Counted from the first letter of the stretch, positions 40,968 through 49,745 are shown. The stretch: 64,000 nt of DNA from Polyangia bacterium (GCA_030430565.1 JAUIKS010000013.1:186001-250000); one strand, 5' to 3'. Made by a program: numbers and translations. Notes: generated by a model from the letters alone, not told the origin.

Positions 40968-41278
40968 GGGGCGGCGACTGTAGCCCGCCGCGCGCGTGTG
41001 CGTGATTGCGCGTTCACACGCCGTTTACGAATCAAACGCCGCGCGACCGCGTTCAACCATGACGTGAGCCTGCAGGAGCCACGAACGGACACAAGTCAGG
41101 CGCCGCGCGCTCCCCGTGCCGCCGCGGGCGCTGGCTCGTCGGCCGGGGCGATCCCCTCGGTATGTCTGTGGGTTCATGCCAGCCCGTTCCTCGCCCAGGG
41201 CGGCGGGCCGTGGCACACTACGAGCCGGCCTGTCGACGACGAGCGCTCCGTCGGCGTGGCCACGCTAAGGAGAGAGCT
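40968..41278. other. Divergent promoter region between tmk and the His/Pro-rich gene
   Basis: 311 bp without a gene. It contains an inverted word pair GTGTG/CACAC (40996-41019) and CGTTT/AAACG around 41022-41038. A TGGCACA-N4-GAGCC arrangement at 41211-41226 keeps the GG to GC spacing of a -24/-12 sigma54 promoter, though the -12 half is poor. AAGGAG sits six bases before the GTG at 41279. Confidence 0.3.
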
Positions 41279-42343
41279 GTGAACCATCCGCAATCGCCGT
41301 CTCCTCACGGCCCCCCTCAAGGTCCGGCGGCAACCCCGGGCGGAACCGTGATTCAGGGCTCCGGCCCCGGTGTTGTGCAGGTCCAGCCTGGCGCGTTCCA
41401 CGGGCATGGGCCACAGGCGCAGCCGCACCCCGCGCAGCCGCACCCCGGACACGCCCAGCACGCCGCGCCTCGTTACGTCGCCGCCCAGCCCCCGGGCGTC
41501 GCCGTGAGCCTGCCGGGGACCCAGCAGCACCCCGGCCATCCCCAGGCCTACGCGCAGCAGGCTCATCCGCATCCGCATCCACACCCGCATCCGCAACCAC
41601 ACGCGCAACCACACGCGCAGCCCTACGCGCAGCCGCAGCCGCAGGCGCACGCCGCCCCAGGGCGCGGCGATGAGCTGCAGAAGAACGTCGGCAACACCGT
41701 GTACCAATTCACCGGATCCGCGGCGCCGTCCGTCGATCGCGGGCGCAAGGGGACCTTCGTCGGCGACCTCAACAGCGTCCCCGTCATCGACGACGCCCAG
41801 GAGGCGCGGACCCGGTCGAGCAACCTGCAGCGCAGCAGCATGCCGATGTGGGTCGTCGGCGTGCTCGGCGTCCTCATCATCGGCGGCGGCGTCGCGATCT
41901 TCGCGTCGGGCGGCGGCGCCGCTGAGCAGGAGACCGAAGACCCGGTGAACGAAGCCGCAGACGTCGCGGACCCAGCAGCGGAGGCCGCTGCAGACGCGAA
42001 GGCGGCGGCGGACGCGAAGGCAGCCGCGGACGCGAAGGCGGCCGAGGACGCGAAGGCGACCGAGGACGCGAAGGCGGCGGACGCGAAGGCCGAAGAGACG
42101 CCGGCGGAGAAGAGCGAAGAGAAGGCTGAAGAGAAGGCCGAAGAGAAGGCTGAAGAGAAAACCGAAGAGAAGGCCGAAGAGAAGACGCCGACGAAGAAGA
42201 CGCCGACGAAGAAGTCGACGAAGAAGTCGACGAAGAAGCCCGCGAAGAAGAAAGTCACGAAGCTCGAGCCGAAGAAGCCGCCGAAGCTCGAGCCGAAGAA
42301 GCCGCCGCGTCAGAACCTCGACAACCTGCCGAAGCCCCCCTGA
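41279..42343 (+). CDS. Low-complexity single-pass membrane protein (His/Pro/Gln, Ala/Lys, Lys tail)
   Basis: 354 aa from a GTG at 41279 chosen for the AAGGAG upstream. The N-terminal 145 residues are His/Pro/Gln/Ala-rich with HPHPHPHPHPQPH. Then come a short conserved-looking segment (ELQKNVGNTVYQFTGSAAP), one helix (about 191-212, MWVVGVLGVLIIGGGVAIF), Ala/Asp/Lys repeats (AKAAADAKAAADAKAAEDAK), Glu/Lys repeats, and a Lys/Pro/Thr tail reminiscent of histone H1. With the tail outside, it could contact cell wall or DNA. No known family. Such runs evolve rapidly by slippage. Confidence 0.68.
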   Translation: MNHPQSPSPHGPPQGPAATPGGTVIQGSGPGVVQVQPGAFHGHGPQAQPHPAQPHPGHAQHAAPRYVAAQPPGVAVSLPGTQQHPGHPQAYAQQAHPHPHPHPHPQPHAQPHAQPYAQPQPQAHAAPGRGDELQKNVGNTVYQFTGSAAPSVDRGRKGTFVGDLNSVPVIDDAQEARTRSSNLQRSSMPMWVVGVLGVLIIGGGVAIFASGGGAAEQETEDPVNEAADVADPAAEAAADAKAAADAKAAADAKAAEDAKATEDAKAADAKAEETPAEKSEEKAEEKAEEKAEEKTEEKAEEKTPTKKTPTKKSTKKSTKKPAKKKVTKLEPKKPPKLEPKKPPRQNLDNLPKPP

Positions 42344-42388
42344 TACGGGATCGATTCGGCCAGCGACGGCGGCGCTCAGGCTCTCGGG

Positions 42389-42411
42389 CTCGAGCGCCGC
42401 GCTCGCTCGAG
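42389..42411. terminator. Hairpin between converging genes
   Basis: CTCGAGCG (42389-42396) pairs perfectly with CGCTCGAG (42404-42411) across a 7-nt loop, between the end of the gene at 42343 and the end of the minus-strand gene at 42416. No T-tract is visible. Confidence 0.4.
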
Positions 42412-42415
42412 GGGG

Positions 42416-44266
42416 CTAGCGTTGTCGCGCCCGGCGAGCGCCGAGCCGTCCGAGGCCGAGCAGGAGCAGACACAGGCCGCCGAGGCCCGACGCGAGCCAC
42501 GTCGCGCGCGCGCGGTCGAGCCCGAGGCCGGCGCGTGGCGTCTCCTCCAGCGCGGTGATCCGACGCTGGACCGCCGGGTTGTCCGGGGAGACCGCCGCAG
42601 CGGTAGCGAGCAGCATGCGCTTCCCTGCGCTCGGGAGCGCGGGCGTCTCGGCCTCGGCGAGCAGCGCCTCCCGCTGCAGCGCCTGGCTGCGGACGGGGTC
42701 GACGGCTCGCGTGAGCACCGAGAGCTTGCGGAGCGTCCGCGCGGCCTTCACCCAGTCGCCCTCGGCCTTCGCGGCGGCCGCAGCCGCCTCGTAGACCGGC
42801 GCGATCGCGTCGACGCGCTCCGGGACCTCCGTGGCGAAGGCCGGGTTCGCGGCCAGCAGTCGATCGATCTGCTCCACCGTGTCGGTCAGCGCCTCGCTCT
42901 CGAGCGCCGCGCGCAGCTGCGTTTGCTCGCGGGCGCTGCGGCGGCTGTCGAGCAGCGCGATGTACTCCCGGGCCATGCGCTCCGGCTGTCGCTCACAGTC
43001 TGGGTCGATCGCGCCGCGCTCATCCAGCAGCTCACACTCGGGCGGGAGCAGCTCGGCCGCGTCCTCGCCGAGACGCGCGCGCAGGGCGAGGCGGGCGGCG
43101 TCGCGATACGAGCGCTCCGCCTTCGCGCGGGTGGTCTGTCCCCCCAGCAGCCGAAGGGTCTTGCGGCGGGTCTTTGGCGCGGGACCTGTGACAAAGGCCA
43201 GCAGCGCGCCGCGGGCCGAGGCGCGCACCCGCGGCAGCTCGGCGTCGATAAACTCGAGCAGCGGCGCCGCCGCCTGGGACGGGCGCCGCTCGCCGTAGGC
43301 CGCGAGCAGATCGCTGAGCTGGGCGGGGTCCTCGCGGACCGCCCCGATCGCGCGGTGAGGTAGCAGCCGGTCCATGCGATCGAGCTGGAACTCGGCGTAC
43401 TCCGACTGCCGTACCTCCACGCTGTCGTCAAAGGCGGCGCGCTGCTTCTCGCTCAGGCCCTCCGGCGTCGGCGGCCGGATCGAGCGGCGCACGAGCGACG
43501 GCACCGCCGGATCGCCGATCCGACGGATCGCGCGCCCGACCTCATCGCGGAACGTGCCCTTGTGGACATACGCGGCGGCGAGCAGCGCGTCGACGACGAC
43601 CGGCGCGCGGGCCGGCGCGCGGCCGATCTCGGACGCGGCCTGCAAGAGCGCCGCCTCGAGCACGCAGTCGCGGTAGATGTCGTGGAAGATCGGCTGGACC
43701 CGCGCCTGATCGAGCGCCAGCAGGTCTTCGAACCAGTCCTCGGACAGCTTGATCTTGTGCCCGTGCGCGCGCTTCCACGCGCGCGCGAAGTGACCGTAGC
43801 GGTTGGGCACGTCGCCGCCGATGAGCGACAGCAGCACGCGGTAGTCCTGCTTGCGGTGGGTCCGCTCAGCGAGCATCAGCTCGCGCAGCTGCGGCCACAG
43901 GTGGGCCGGCGTTCGGGCGAGCGCGCGCGCCGGCAGCTCGAGGTTCTCCAGCGGCGTCGTCCGCAGCTGCGTGACGCGATCGTGCAGATCCTCCAGCGTA
44001 CGCGGGGGCGAGATCAGCGTCGCCACGTCCACGTCCTCCGCGCCGTCCCGCGCGCGCGCGGTGTGCAGCGCCGCGCGTACGCCGTCACGCCGGCTCGTCT
44101 CCCACAGCAGCGACGCTCGGTCGCGCAGCTCCGCGAGCGAGCGCTCCAGCGCCGCCGCGTCCCCGTCATCGCCGACCCGCGTCTCGACGTCGACCTCCGC
44201 CGAGCCGCTACAGGCGGCGGTCAAGAGGGCGGCCAGAGCGAGGGAGCGACGAGCAAAACGCGGCAC
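42416..44266 (-). CDS. Hypothetical lipoprotein with HEAT-like repeats and C-terminal helix
   Basis: 616 aa, GTG start. Leader MPRFARRSLALAALLTAAC provides a lipobox-type Cys. The body is almost all helical and Arg/Ala/Leu-rich, with units such as VEQIDRLLAANPAFATEVPE, EIGRAPARAPVVVDALLAAA and DEVGRAIRRIGDPAVPSLV; the last is HEAT-like. A hydrophobic segment near the end (WLASGLGGLCLLLLGLG) followed by Arg residues would be a membrane anchor. No catalytic motif. It follows the PilZ gene by 65 bases on the same strand. A perfect palindrome ACGACTCGAGTCGT (44265-44278) overlaps its start. Confidence 0.62.
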   Translation of the reverse strand: MPRFARRSLALAALLTAACSGSAEVDVETRVGDDGDAAALERSLAELRDRASLLWETSRRDGVRAALHTARARDGAEDVDVATLISPPRTLEDLHDRVTQLRTTPLENLELPARALARTPAHLWPQLRELMLAERTHRKQDYRVLLSLIGGDVPNRYGHFARAWKRAHGHKIKLSEDWFEDLLALDQARVQPIFHDIYRDCVLEAALLQAASEIGRAPARAPVVVDALLAAAYVHKGTFRDEVGRAIRRIGDPAVPSLVRRSIRPPTPEGLSEKQRAAFDDSVEVRQSEYAEFQLDRMDRLLPHRAIGAVREDPAQLSDLLAAYGERRPSQAAAPLLEFIDAELPRVRASARGALLAFVTGPAPKTRRKTLRLLGGQTTRAKAERSYRDAARLALRARLGEDAAELLPPECELLDERGAIDPDCERQPERMAREYIALLDSRRSAREQTQLRAALESEALTDTVEQIDRLLAANPAFATEVPERVDAIAPVYEAAAAAAKAEGDWVKAARTLRKLSVLTRAVDPVRSQALQREALLAEAETPALPSAGKRMLLATAAAVSPDNPAVQRRITALEETPRAGLGLDRARATWLASGLGGLCLLLLGLGRLGARRARQR

Positions 44267-44331
44267 GACTCGAGTCGTACCGCGCGACGTGCACCGGGCA
44301 AGAAATCGGCGAACTCGGGCCGAGCTCGGCT

Positions 44332-44682
44332 TCAGTTAAGGCGCTCGGCCGGGACCGGGGCGCCGACCTCGGGGATGAACCGGAGGAAGCGGAGCCCGAC
44401 GCCCGAGAGCGCGCGCAAGCCGCCATCGTCGCCCGCGTACTGAAAGTAGTAGTGATTCTGGATGCGCGCGATCGCGCAGATCGCGGCCTCGTCGCCGGGG
44501 AACTGAAAGCGGACGATCGCCTTGCTGCGCAGGGGCAGGGGGTCGGGCATCTCGACGAACATGCCCGTCGTCGAGATGTTGCGGGCCACGTACCACTGGT
44601 CGCCGACGTCCTCGGTCGAGATCAGCACGCGGAACACCTTGTCGATTCGGGCAGCGGAGCGACGCTCGACGATCGCGGTCAT
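44332..44682 (-). CDS. PilZ-domain protein
   Basis: 116 aa from the ATG at 44682. It shows the RxxxR c-di-GMP-binding element near the start (ERRSAARIDK) and the D/NxSxxG element (RNISTTGMFVEM), with the barrel strands in between. Single-domain PilZ proteins bind c-di-GMP and alter motility or polysaccharide export. The open frame runs up to 45129, but that is on top of era in the opposite direction and is not coding. A perfect 14-bp palindrome (TCCTACATGTAGGA) lies 39 bp upstream. Confidence 0.78.
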   Translation of the reverse strand: MTAIVERRSAARIDKVFRVLISTEDVGDQWYVARNISTTGMFVEMPDPLPLRSKAIVRFQFPGDEAAICAIARIQNHYYFQYAGDDGGLRALSGVGLRFLRFIPEVGAPVPAERLN

Positions 44683-44720
44683 GCGCGGATTTTTGCAAGG
44701 TGGGAAGATGAGGTCAAATA

Positions 44721-44734
44721 TCCTACATGTAGGA
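44721..44734. promoter_or_regulatory. Palindromic candidate operator TCCTACATGTAGGA
   Basis: A perfect 14-bp palindrome in the 118-bp divergent gap between the PilZ gene (minus, start 44682) and era (start 44801). The surrounding 30 bp are AT-rich for this genome (GGTCAAATATCC). It could be a dimer-binding site for a shared regulator. No TF is identified. Confidence 0.4.
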
Positions 44735-44800
44735 GTTGTCGAATTTGCCTCCGCCCACGGTTTCGCCAATAACCCCCGCTCGAGACTGAGCGGAGCAGCG

Positions 44801-45853
44801 ATGGAACCTGGCGTTGAGCACGAAAAAAGCGCGAATGGCGCGAGTCGCGACACGAGCGCGCCGCCGACCCCCGTTGACGGTGCCGACGTCGAGACCGCGC
44901 CGCCCGCAGTGATCGGCCCGGATTTTCGCGCGGGCTTCGTCGCCCTCTGCGGACGACCCAACGTCGGCAAGTCGACGCTGCTCAACGCGCTGCTCGGCAC
45001 CGACCTCGCGGTCGCGTCCAAGCTCCCGCAGACCACCCGCGAGCGCATGCTCGGCGTGTGGACCACCGACAGCTTCCAGGCGGTCCTCGTCGACACGCCC
45101 GGGATCCACCGCGCACGCTCGGCGCTCAACAGCTACATGGTCGACGAGGCGCTCCGCGGCGCGCGGGATGTCGACCTCATCCTGATGCTCGCCGAGATCC
45201 CGATCGTCACGGACGAGGAGACCGCGAGCAAGTGGAAGCCGGGGCCGGGCGCGCTCGCGGTGCTCGACGCGTTGAGCAAAACCGGTCGACCGATCGGCCT
45301 CGTGTTGACCAAGCTCGACCGCCTACCGAGCGCGGACCTGCTGCTCCCGATCATTCACGCCTGGGTCGAGCGCGCGCCCTTCGCCTTCGTGGTCCCGACG
45401 AGCGCGCGCGAGCGAGTCGGCCTCGAGCGGCTGTCGTCGGAGCTGCTTAAGTTCCTGCCCCAGAGCCCGCCGCTCTACGACGACGATCAGCTCAGCGATC
45501 GCGCGATGCGCTGGCACGCGGGCGAGCGCGTGCGCGCGGCGATCTTCGCCACCCTGTCGCAAGAGCTGCCCTACAGCTGCGCCGTCACCATCGAGTCATT
45601 TAAAGAGCGACCCGACAAAGACGTCATCAAGGCGGCGATCCACGTCGAGCGCGAGAGTCAGAAGCCGATCTTGATCGGGCGCAAGGGCAAGACCGTGAAG
45701 ACCATCTCGACCCGCGCCAGGGCCGACATCGCGCGCTTCACCGGGCGACCCTGCGATCTGTTCGTGACCATCAAGGTCACGCGGAACTGGACCAAGAAGC
45801 CCGAGCTGCTCGAGAAGCTCGGCTATCACGAGCCCGTTGGAGGCGAGTCATGA
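44801..45853 (+). CDS. era: GTPase Era
   Basis: Ribosome-assembly GTPase that binds 16S rRNA. 350 aa with an acidic N-terminal extension of about 45 residues. G1 is GRPNVGKST (near residue 51), G2 lies at TTRERM, G3 is DTPGIH and G4 is TKLD. The C-terminal KH domain has KPILIGRKGKTVKTISTRAR and ends KKPELLEKLGYHEP. The frame is open upstream to 44522, but the ATG at 44801 gives the right family boundary. It overlaps der by four bases (ATGA), making an era-der pair. Confidence 0.95.
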   Translation: MEPGVEHEKSANGASRDTSAPPTPVDGADVETAPPAVIGPDFRAGFVALCGRPNVGKSTLLNALLGTDLAVASKLPQTTRERMLGVWTTDSFQAVLVDTPGIHRARSALNSYMVDEALRGARDVDLILMLAEIPIVTDEETASKWKPGPGALAVLDALSKTGRPIGLVLTKLDRLPSADLLLPIIHAWVERAPFAFVVPTSARERVGLERLSSELLKFLPQSPPLYDDDQLSDRAMRWHAGERVRAAIFATLSQELPYSCAVTIESFKERPDKDVIKAAIHVERESQKPILIGRKGKTVKTISTRARADIARFTGRPCDLFVTIKVTRNWTKKPELLEKLGYHEPVGGES

Positions 45854-47430
45854 GCGCGGAGGATGAGCGCGAGACGGAGCCCGTCGACAACGACGCGGGC
45901 GAGGGCGCGGCGCGAGTCGACGGCTATGACGGCCTCGACGGCTTCGACGAGGAGCTCGACGACGAGGAGCTCGCGGCGCTGCTCGAGGAGGAGGAGCAGG
46001 CCAACCGCAGCCACGGGCTCGTGGCGATCGTCGGGCGCCCCAACGTCGGCAAGTCGACGCTGTTCAACCGCCTCGTCGGCGCGCGCAAGGCCATCGTCGA
46101 GGATCGGCCCGGCGTCACCCGCGACCGGCTCTACGGCGTGAGCACCTGGGAGGGCCGCAGCTACATGGTCGTCGATACAGGTGGCCTCGATCCCTCGCTC
46201 GACGACGGCCTGCCGAAGCACATCCGCGCCCAGGCCGACGTCGCGATCGAGGAGGCCGACCTGATCCTGTTCGTCGTCGACGCCAGCGCCGACCCGACCA
46301 CGATCGACTTCGAGATCGCCGAGATCCTGCGGCGCTCCGATCGCGACACGATCGTCGTCGCCAACAAGGTCGACAACCCCGCGCGCGAGCTGACGGCGCA
46401 GGCCTTCCACGAGCTCGGCCTCGGCGACGTCATCGCCGTCTCGGCGGCCCACGGGCGAAACAGCCACGAGCTCTGTGACACGGTGATCGAGCGCCTGCCG
46501 CCCGTGCCCAAGCGCGACACGCTGGTGCAGCCCAGCGGCACGCGCATCGCCTTTATGGGTCGCCCCAACGCCGGCAAGTCGACCCTGGTCAACGCGCTGT
46601 TTAAGGACGCCCGCGTGATCGTTGACCCGACCGCCGGCACGACCCGCGATCCGATCGAGCTGCCCTTCGAACACAACGGCGAGGAGCTGGTCCTCATCGA
46701 CACCGCCGGCCTGCGGCGGCGCAAACAGATCGCGCGCGCGATGGAGAAGCTCGCCGCGATCAAGGCGATCCGCGTCATGGAGCGCACGCAGATCGTCGTC
46801 TTGGTGATCGACGCCACCGCCGGGGTCACCGATCAGGATCAGCGGCTCGCGCGGATGGCCTTCACGCGCGGCAAGGGCGTCGTCGTCCTGCTGCACAAGT
46901 GGGACCTGCTCGTGAAGGACAAGGGCGCTGCGGTCGCGCGCATGCGCGACACCGAGGAGCGGCTCGGCTTCCTCGAGCGCCCGCACATCCTCAAGACCTC
47001 GGTGCTCGGGGACGCCGACGCCCGCGGCCTGGGCAAGGGCAAGCCCGTCGGGATAAAGGATGCGCTCGACGCCTGTCTCAAGACCGCGAGCGCGCTGCGC
47101 CGTCGACTCCCGACCGCCGCGCTCAACGAGGAGCTGGCCACGGCGGTCGCCGAGCACCCGCCGCCGATGCTCAGCGGCAAGCCGGTGCGCTTGCTCTACG
47201 CGACCCAGGCCGAGCGCGAGCCGCCGCTGATCGTGATCTCCGCGAACCGCGGCCGATCGCTCCAGCCGTCCTACGAGCGCTACCTGCTGCGGCGGATCCG
47301 ACGGCGCTGGGGCCTGCGAGGGATCCCTGTGCGGATTGTCGTGCGCGCCCGTGGCAAGGGGAATCGCGCGCGCGCGAAGTCGCCCACGAAGCCCGGGCAG
47401 AAACGCAAGCGATCGAGCCCGCGCCGATAA
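45850..47430 (+). CDS. der: GTPase Der (EngA)
   Basis: Double-domain GTPase needed for 50S ribosome assembly. 526 aa, longer than the usual 440-490 because of an acidic N-terminal extension (about 1-55; DELDDEELAALLEEEEQ). It has G1 boxes IVGRPNVGKSTLFNRL and MGRPNAGKSTLVNALF, G3 motifs VDTGGL and IDTAGL, and the C-terminal KH-like domain (PPLIVISANRGRSLQPSYER, RRWGLRGIPVRIVVRARG) with a basic tail. ATG overlaps era by four bases. The acidic extension resembles that of Era next door and may be a lineage feature. Confidence 0.95.
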   Translation: MSAEDERETEPVDNDAGEGAARVDGYDGLDGFDEELDDEELAALLEEEEQANRSHGLVAIVGRPNVGKSTLFNRLVGARKAIVEDRPGVTRDRLYGVSTWEGRSYMVVDTGGLDPSLDDGLPKHIRAQADVAIEEADLILFVVDASADPTTIDFEIAEILRRSDRDTIVVANKVDNPARELTAQAFHELGLGDVIAVSAAHGRNSHELCDTVIERLPPVPKRDTLVQPSGTRIAFMGRPNAGKSTLVNALFKDARVIVDPTAGTTRDPIELPFEHNGEELVLIDTAGLRRRKQIARAMEKLAAIKAIRVMERTQIVVLVIDATAGVTDQDQRLARMAFTRGKGVVVLLHKWDLLVKDKGAAVARMRDTEERLGFLERPHILKTSVLGDADARGLGKGKPVGIKDALDACLKTASALRRRLPTAALNEELATAVAEHPPPMLSGKPVRLLYATQAEREPPLIVISANRGRSLQPSYERYLLRRIRRRWGLRGIPVRIVVRARGKGNRARAKSPTKPGQKRKRSSPRR

Positions 47431-47717
47431 CCCAGATGGCTCAAAACCCGCGATAATTGGGTCAAGACTCGAATTCTCCCGAGGTTGACCGGGGCCGTGT
47501 TCGGCGGGCGCGCGCTCGCGCGGGCCCGTCGCGCCTAGGGGGAGAGTCCAAAGTCCGCCAACTCTGTTGGCAAAAAATCGCGAATTCGCCAACGTGCGTG
47601 CCATTACACCCCGTTCAAGGGCCCTTTACACGCTCGAATTCCTTTGCGATTGTGTTGGCCCCGAGCTTGCTTGGTAAGGGGATGAGGGTTCGGACCGTCC
47701 CCTGGAGGATCCCAGAC
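47431..47717 (+). other. Leader region of the VWA lipoprotein gene
   Basis: 287 bp, AT-richer than its surroundings. The inverted pair GCCAAC/GTTGGC encloses TCT and precedes AAAAAA. TTTACA (47625-47630) with GATTGT 17 bases later is a weak promoter candidate. GGAGG lies about nine bases before the ATG at 47718. Confidence 0.3.
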
Positions 47718-49484
47718 ATGCGTGCTTCCATTTTGTCTCGAGTCGCCATCCTGGCAGGTTTCGCGGTTGCCTTGCCGCACCTGTTCGCCTGCCTCGCGCA
47801 CCCGGTCAAGCCGGTGCAGTACGACCAGAGCGCTGCCATTGAGGAAGGCATCGCTATCGCCATCAACAAGGACGTCGACATCCTCTTCGTCATCGATAAC
47901 TCCGGTTCGATGGGCGCGGAGCAGCAGCGACTGTCCGGCAACTTCGGCGCGTTCATCGACGTGCTCGAGGCTGACGACGTGAAGGCGAACTACCGCATGG
48001 CGGTCACCACGACCGACTACGGTAACCCGCGCTGCACCCCGGCGAATTTCCCGCGCCCGGCCAATCAGGGTCGCTTCGCGCTCTCCAGCTGTCGCAGCCG
48101 CATCGGTGACGGCGGTCAGAACGCGGGCAACGACTTCTACTTCGTGCCCGAGATGATCGACGCGACCACCGCGTGCACGGACTTCTGTGACCAGGGTGTT
48201 CACGACGCGCTCCAGGGCGAGTGGCGTCCGACCACCATCGAGCAGGACTCCTCCGAGGAGGCCCGCTTCTGGATCGAGAACATCGAGGGGCAGAGCAACC
48301 TCCCCGCAGGCGTCGAGGCGGCTGCCTCGGGCCTCGGGATCTCGGCCGCAAACGCGGCGTTCCGCTGCATCGGTCCGCAGGGCATCAACGGCTGCGGCTT
48401 CGAGTCGCAGCTCGAGTCGATGTACTGGGCGCTGGCCCGCGCCGAGGAGCCGGGCGAGGTCAACTACGGCTTCCTGCGTGACGCCGCGATCCTCTCGATC
48501 GTCCACGTCACGGACGAGGCGGACTGCTCGTTCAACCCGGCGCAGCAGAACATCTTCCTCGACCTCAACGACACCTGGTCCTGGGAGGAAGGCGCGTCCT
48601 CGCCGACCAGCGCCGTGTGCTGGAACGCCGGCGTCGAGTGCCAGGGCGCCGCGCCCGGCCCGTACACCTCGTGTGATGTCGTCGACAAGGACATCACCGG
48701 CAAGCTCATCCCCGACGAGAACGCCGACGCCACCGCCGAGAACGACGCGGTCCTCATCCCGATCGAGAAGTACGTCAAGCAGCTCAACGACATTGAGATC
48801 GAGAAGAAGATGATCGACCAGAACCAGGAGGTTCTGGTGTCCATCATCGGCGGCGTGCCCTCGGGCTACGACACGCAGATGGCCGAGATCCAGTACATGG
48901 ACAACACCGACGACGTCGGTGAGCAGGTGAAGTTCGGCATCGGGCCGGGCTGTGTCTCGGCGGGCGACGGCGGCAGCGCCATCCCGCCGGTGCGTATGCG
49001 TGACTTCGCCGAGCAGTTCACCATTGACGGTGAGCGCAACATGTTCTCGATCTGCGACGCGGACTACTCGAACGCGCTCAACGCGATCGCCAACCGAATC
49101 CGCGACCAGATCAAGCCGGCGTGCTTCAAGTCCTGCGTCGCGGACCTCAACCCGGAGACGCCGGAGCTCGACCCGAACTGCACGCTCGTCGAGGAGAACA
49201 CCGCGACCGGCGATCAGACCGACATCCCCGAGTGCGGCTTCGATCAGGACACCGCCGAGATCGTGCCGCCGCCCGGCGCGACCGCTTGCTTCCTCTACCT
49301 GTTCGACAAGAACGGCACCGAGACGCCGAGCGAGGCCGACAACATGTCGCCGGAGTGTGTCGACGACGGTTGGAACCTCGAGTTCGCGCTCGTCCGCACC
49401 GCGGCCGCGAAGGCGGGCTCCACGGTCAAGGCGACCTGCGAGCTGTCTGACCTGGTCGAGCGCGACTGCCCCGGACTTCTCTAA
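47718..49484 (+). CDS. VWA-domain surface lipoprotein
   Basis: 588 aa from the ATG at 47718 (GGAGG upstream); the open frame further upstream is not coding-like. The leader ends in LPHLFAC, a good lipobox. The VWA domain begins near residue 50 (DILFVIDNSGSMGAEQQRL; the MIDAS DxSGS is intact) and runs to about 330. Many Cys residues follow (CFKSCVADLNPETPELDPNC), suggesting disulphide-stabilised surface modules. Myxobacteria carry many such lipoproteins, often used in adhesion. A hairpin terminator follows. Confidence 0.85.
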   Translation: MRASILSRVAILAGFAVALPHLFACLAHPVKPVQYDQSAAIEEGIAIAINKDVDILFVIDNSGSMGAEQQRLSGNFGAFIDVLEADDVKANYRMAVTTTDYGNPRCTPANFPRPANQGRFALSSCRSRIGDGGQNAGNDFYFVPEMIDATTACTDFCDQGVHDALQGEWRPTTIEQDSSEEARFWIENIEGQSNLPAGVEAAASGLGISAANAAFRCIGPQGINGCGFESQLESMYWALARAEEPGEVNYGFLRDAAILSIVHVTDEADCSFNPAQQNIFLDLNDTWSWEEGASSPTSAVCWNAGVECQGAAPGPYTSCDVVDKDITGKLIPDENADATAENDAVLIPIEKYVKQLNDIEIEKKMIDQNQEVLVSIIGGVPSGYDTQMAEIQYMDNTDDVGEQVKFGIGPGCVSAGDGGSAIPPVRMRDFAEQFTIDGERNMFSICDADYSNALNAIANRIRDQIKPACFKSCVADLNPETPELDPNCTLVEENTATGDQTDIPECGFDQDTAEIVPPPGATACFLYLFDKNGTETPSEADNMSPECVDDGWNLEFALVRTAAAKAGSTVKATCELSDLVERDCPGLL

Positions 49485-49519
49485 GTTCGACACGAGCTTC
49501 GCGTCAGGAACTCACGCGA

Positions 49520-49557
49520 CAGGGCTCCCGCCGTTGGTGGGGGCCCTGCCTGCTTTT
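49520..49557 (+). terminator. Rho-independent terminator of the VWA lipoprotein gene
   Basis: A 10-bp stem with one G-T pair (CAGGGCTCCC at 49520-49529 with GGGGGCCCTG at 49539-49548) and a 9-nt loop are followed by CCTGCTTTT. It lies 36 bases past the stop. Confidence 0.7.
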
Positions 49558-49602
49558 CGTTCGTGGGTTTCGGACTTTCGAACTACCGCGCTGTGCGGGC
49601 TT

Positions 49603-49745
49603 CGGGCCGCTGCTTAACGCCAGGGAACCCTCCGTCTTCCGGGCGGTGAGCGCCTGACCACGTGAAGCGAATGGGCGCCGACGCGCTCACCGTCCTCAGA
49701 CGGCCCCTCCCTGGCTCGCGCGCGGCCCTTGAGCTCCGGCGAGAC
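49603..49745 (-). repeat. Dispersed structured element, copy C (about 143 bp, inverted)
   Basis: Reverse-complement of the elements at 30361 and 30556, with the conserved end CGGGCCGCTGCTTAAC at 49603. It differs from copy B at many sites, yet keeps three nested stems: GCCAGGGA/TCCCTGGC, CCGTCT/AGACGG and GGTGAGCGC/GCGCTCACC. Two sites show compensatory pair changes relative to copy B. Like the other copies it lies between converging genes. Confidence 0.82.

Noticed and set aside
45826-47604. 592-codon minus-strand frame
   Set aside because: Opposite der, which has two intact G1 boxes. Arg/Asp/Gly-rich, no domain.
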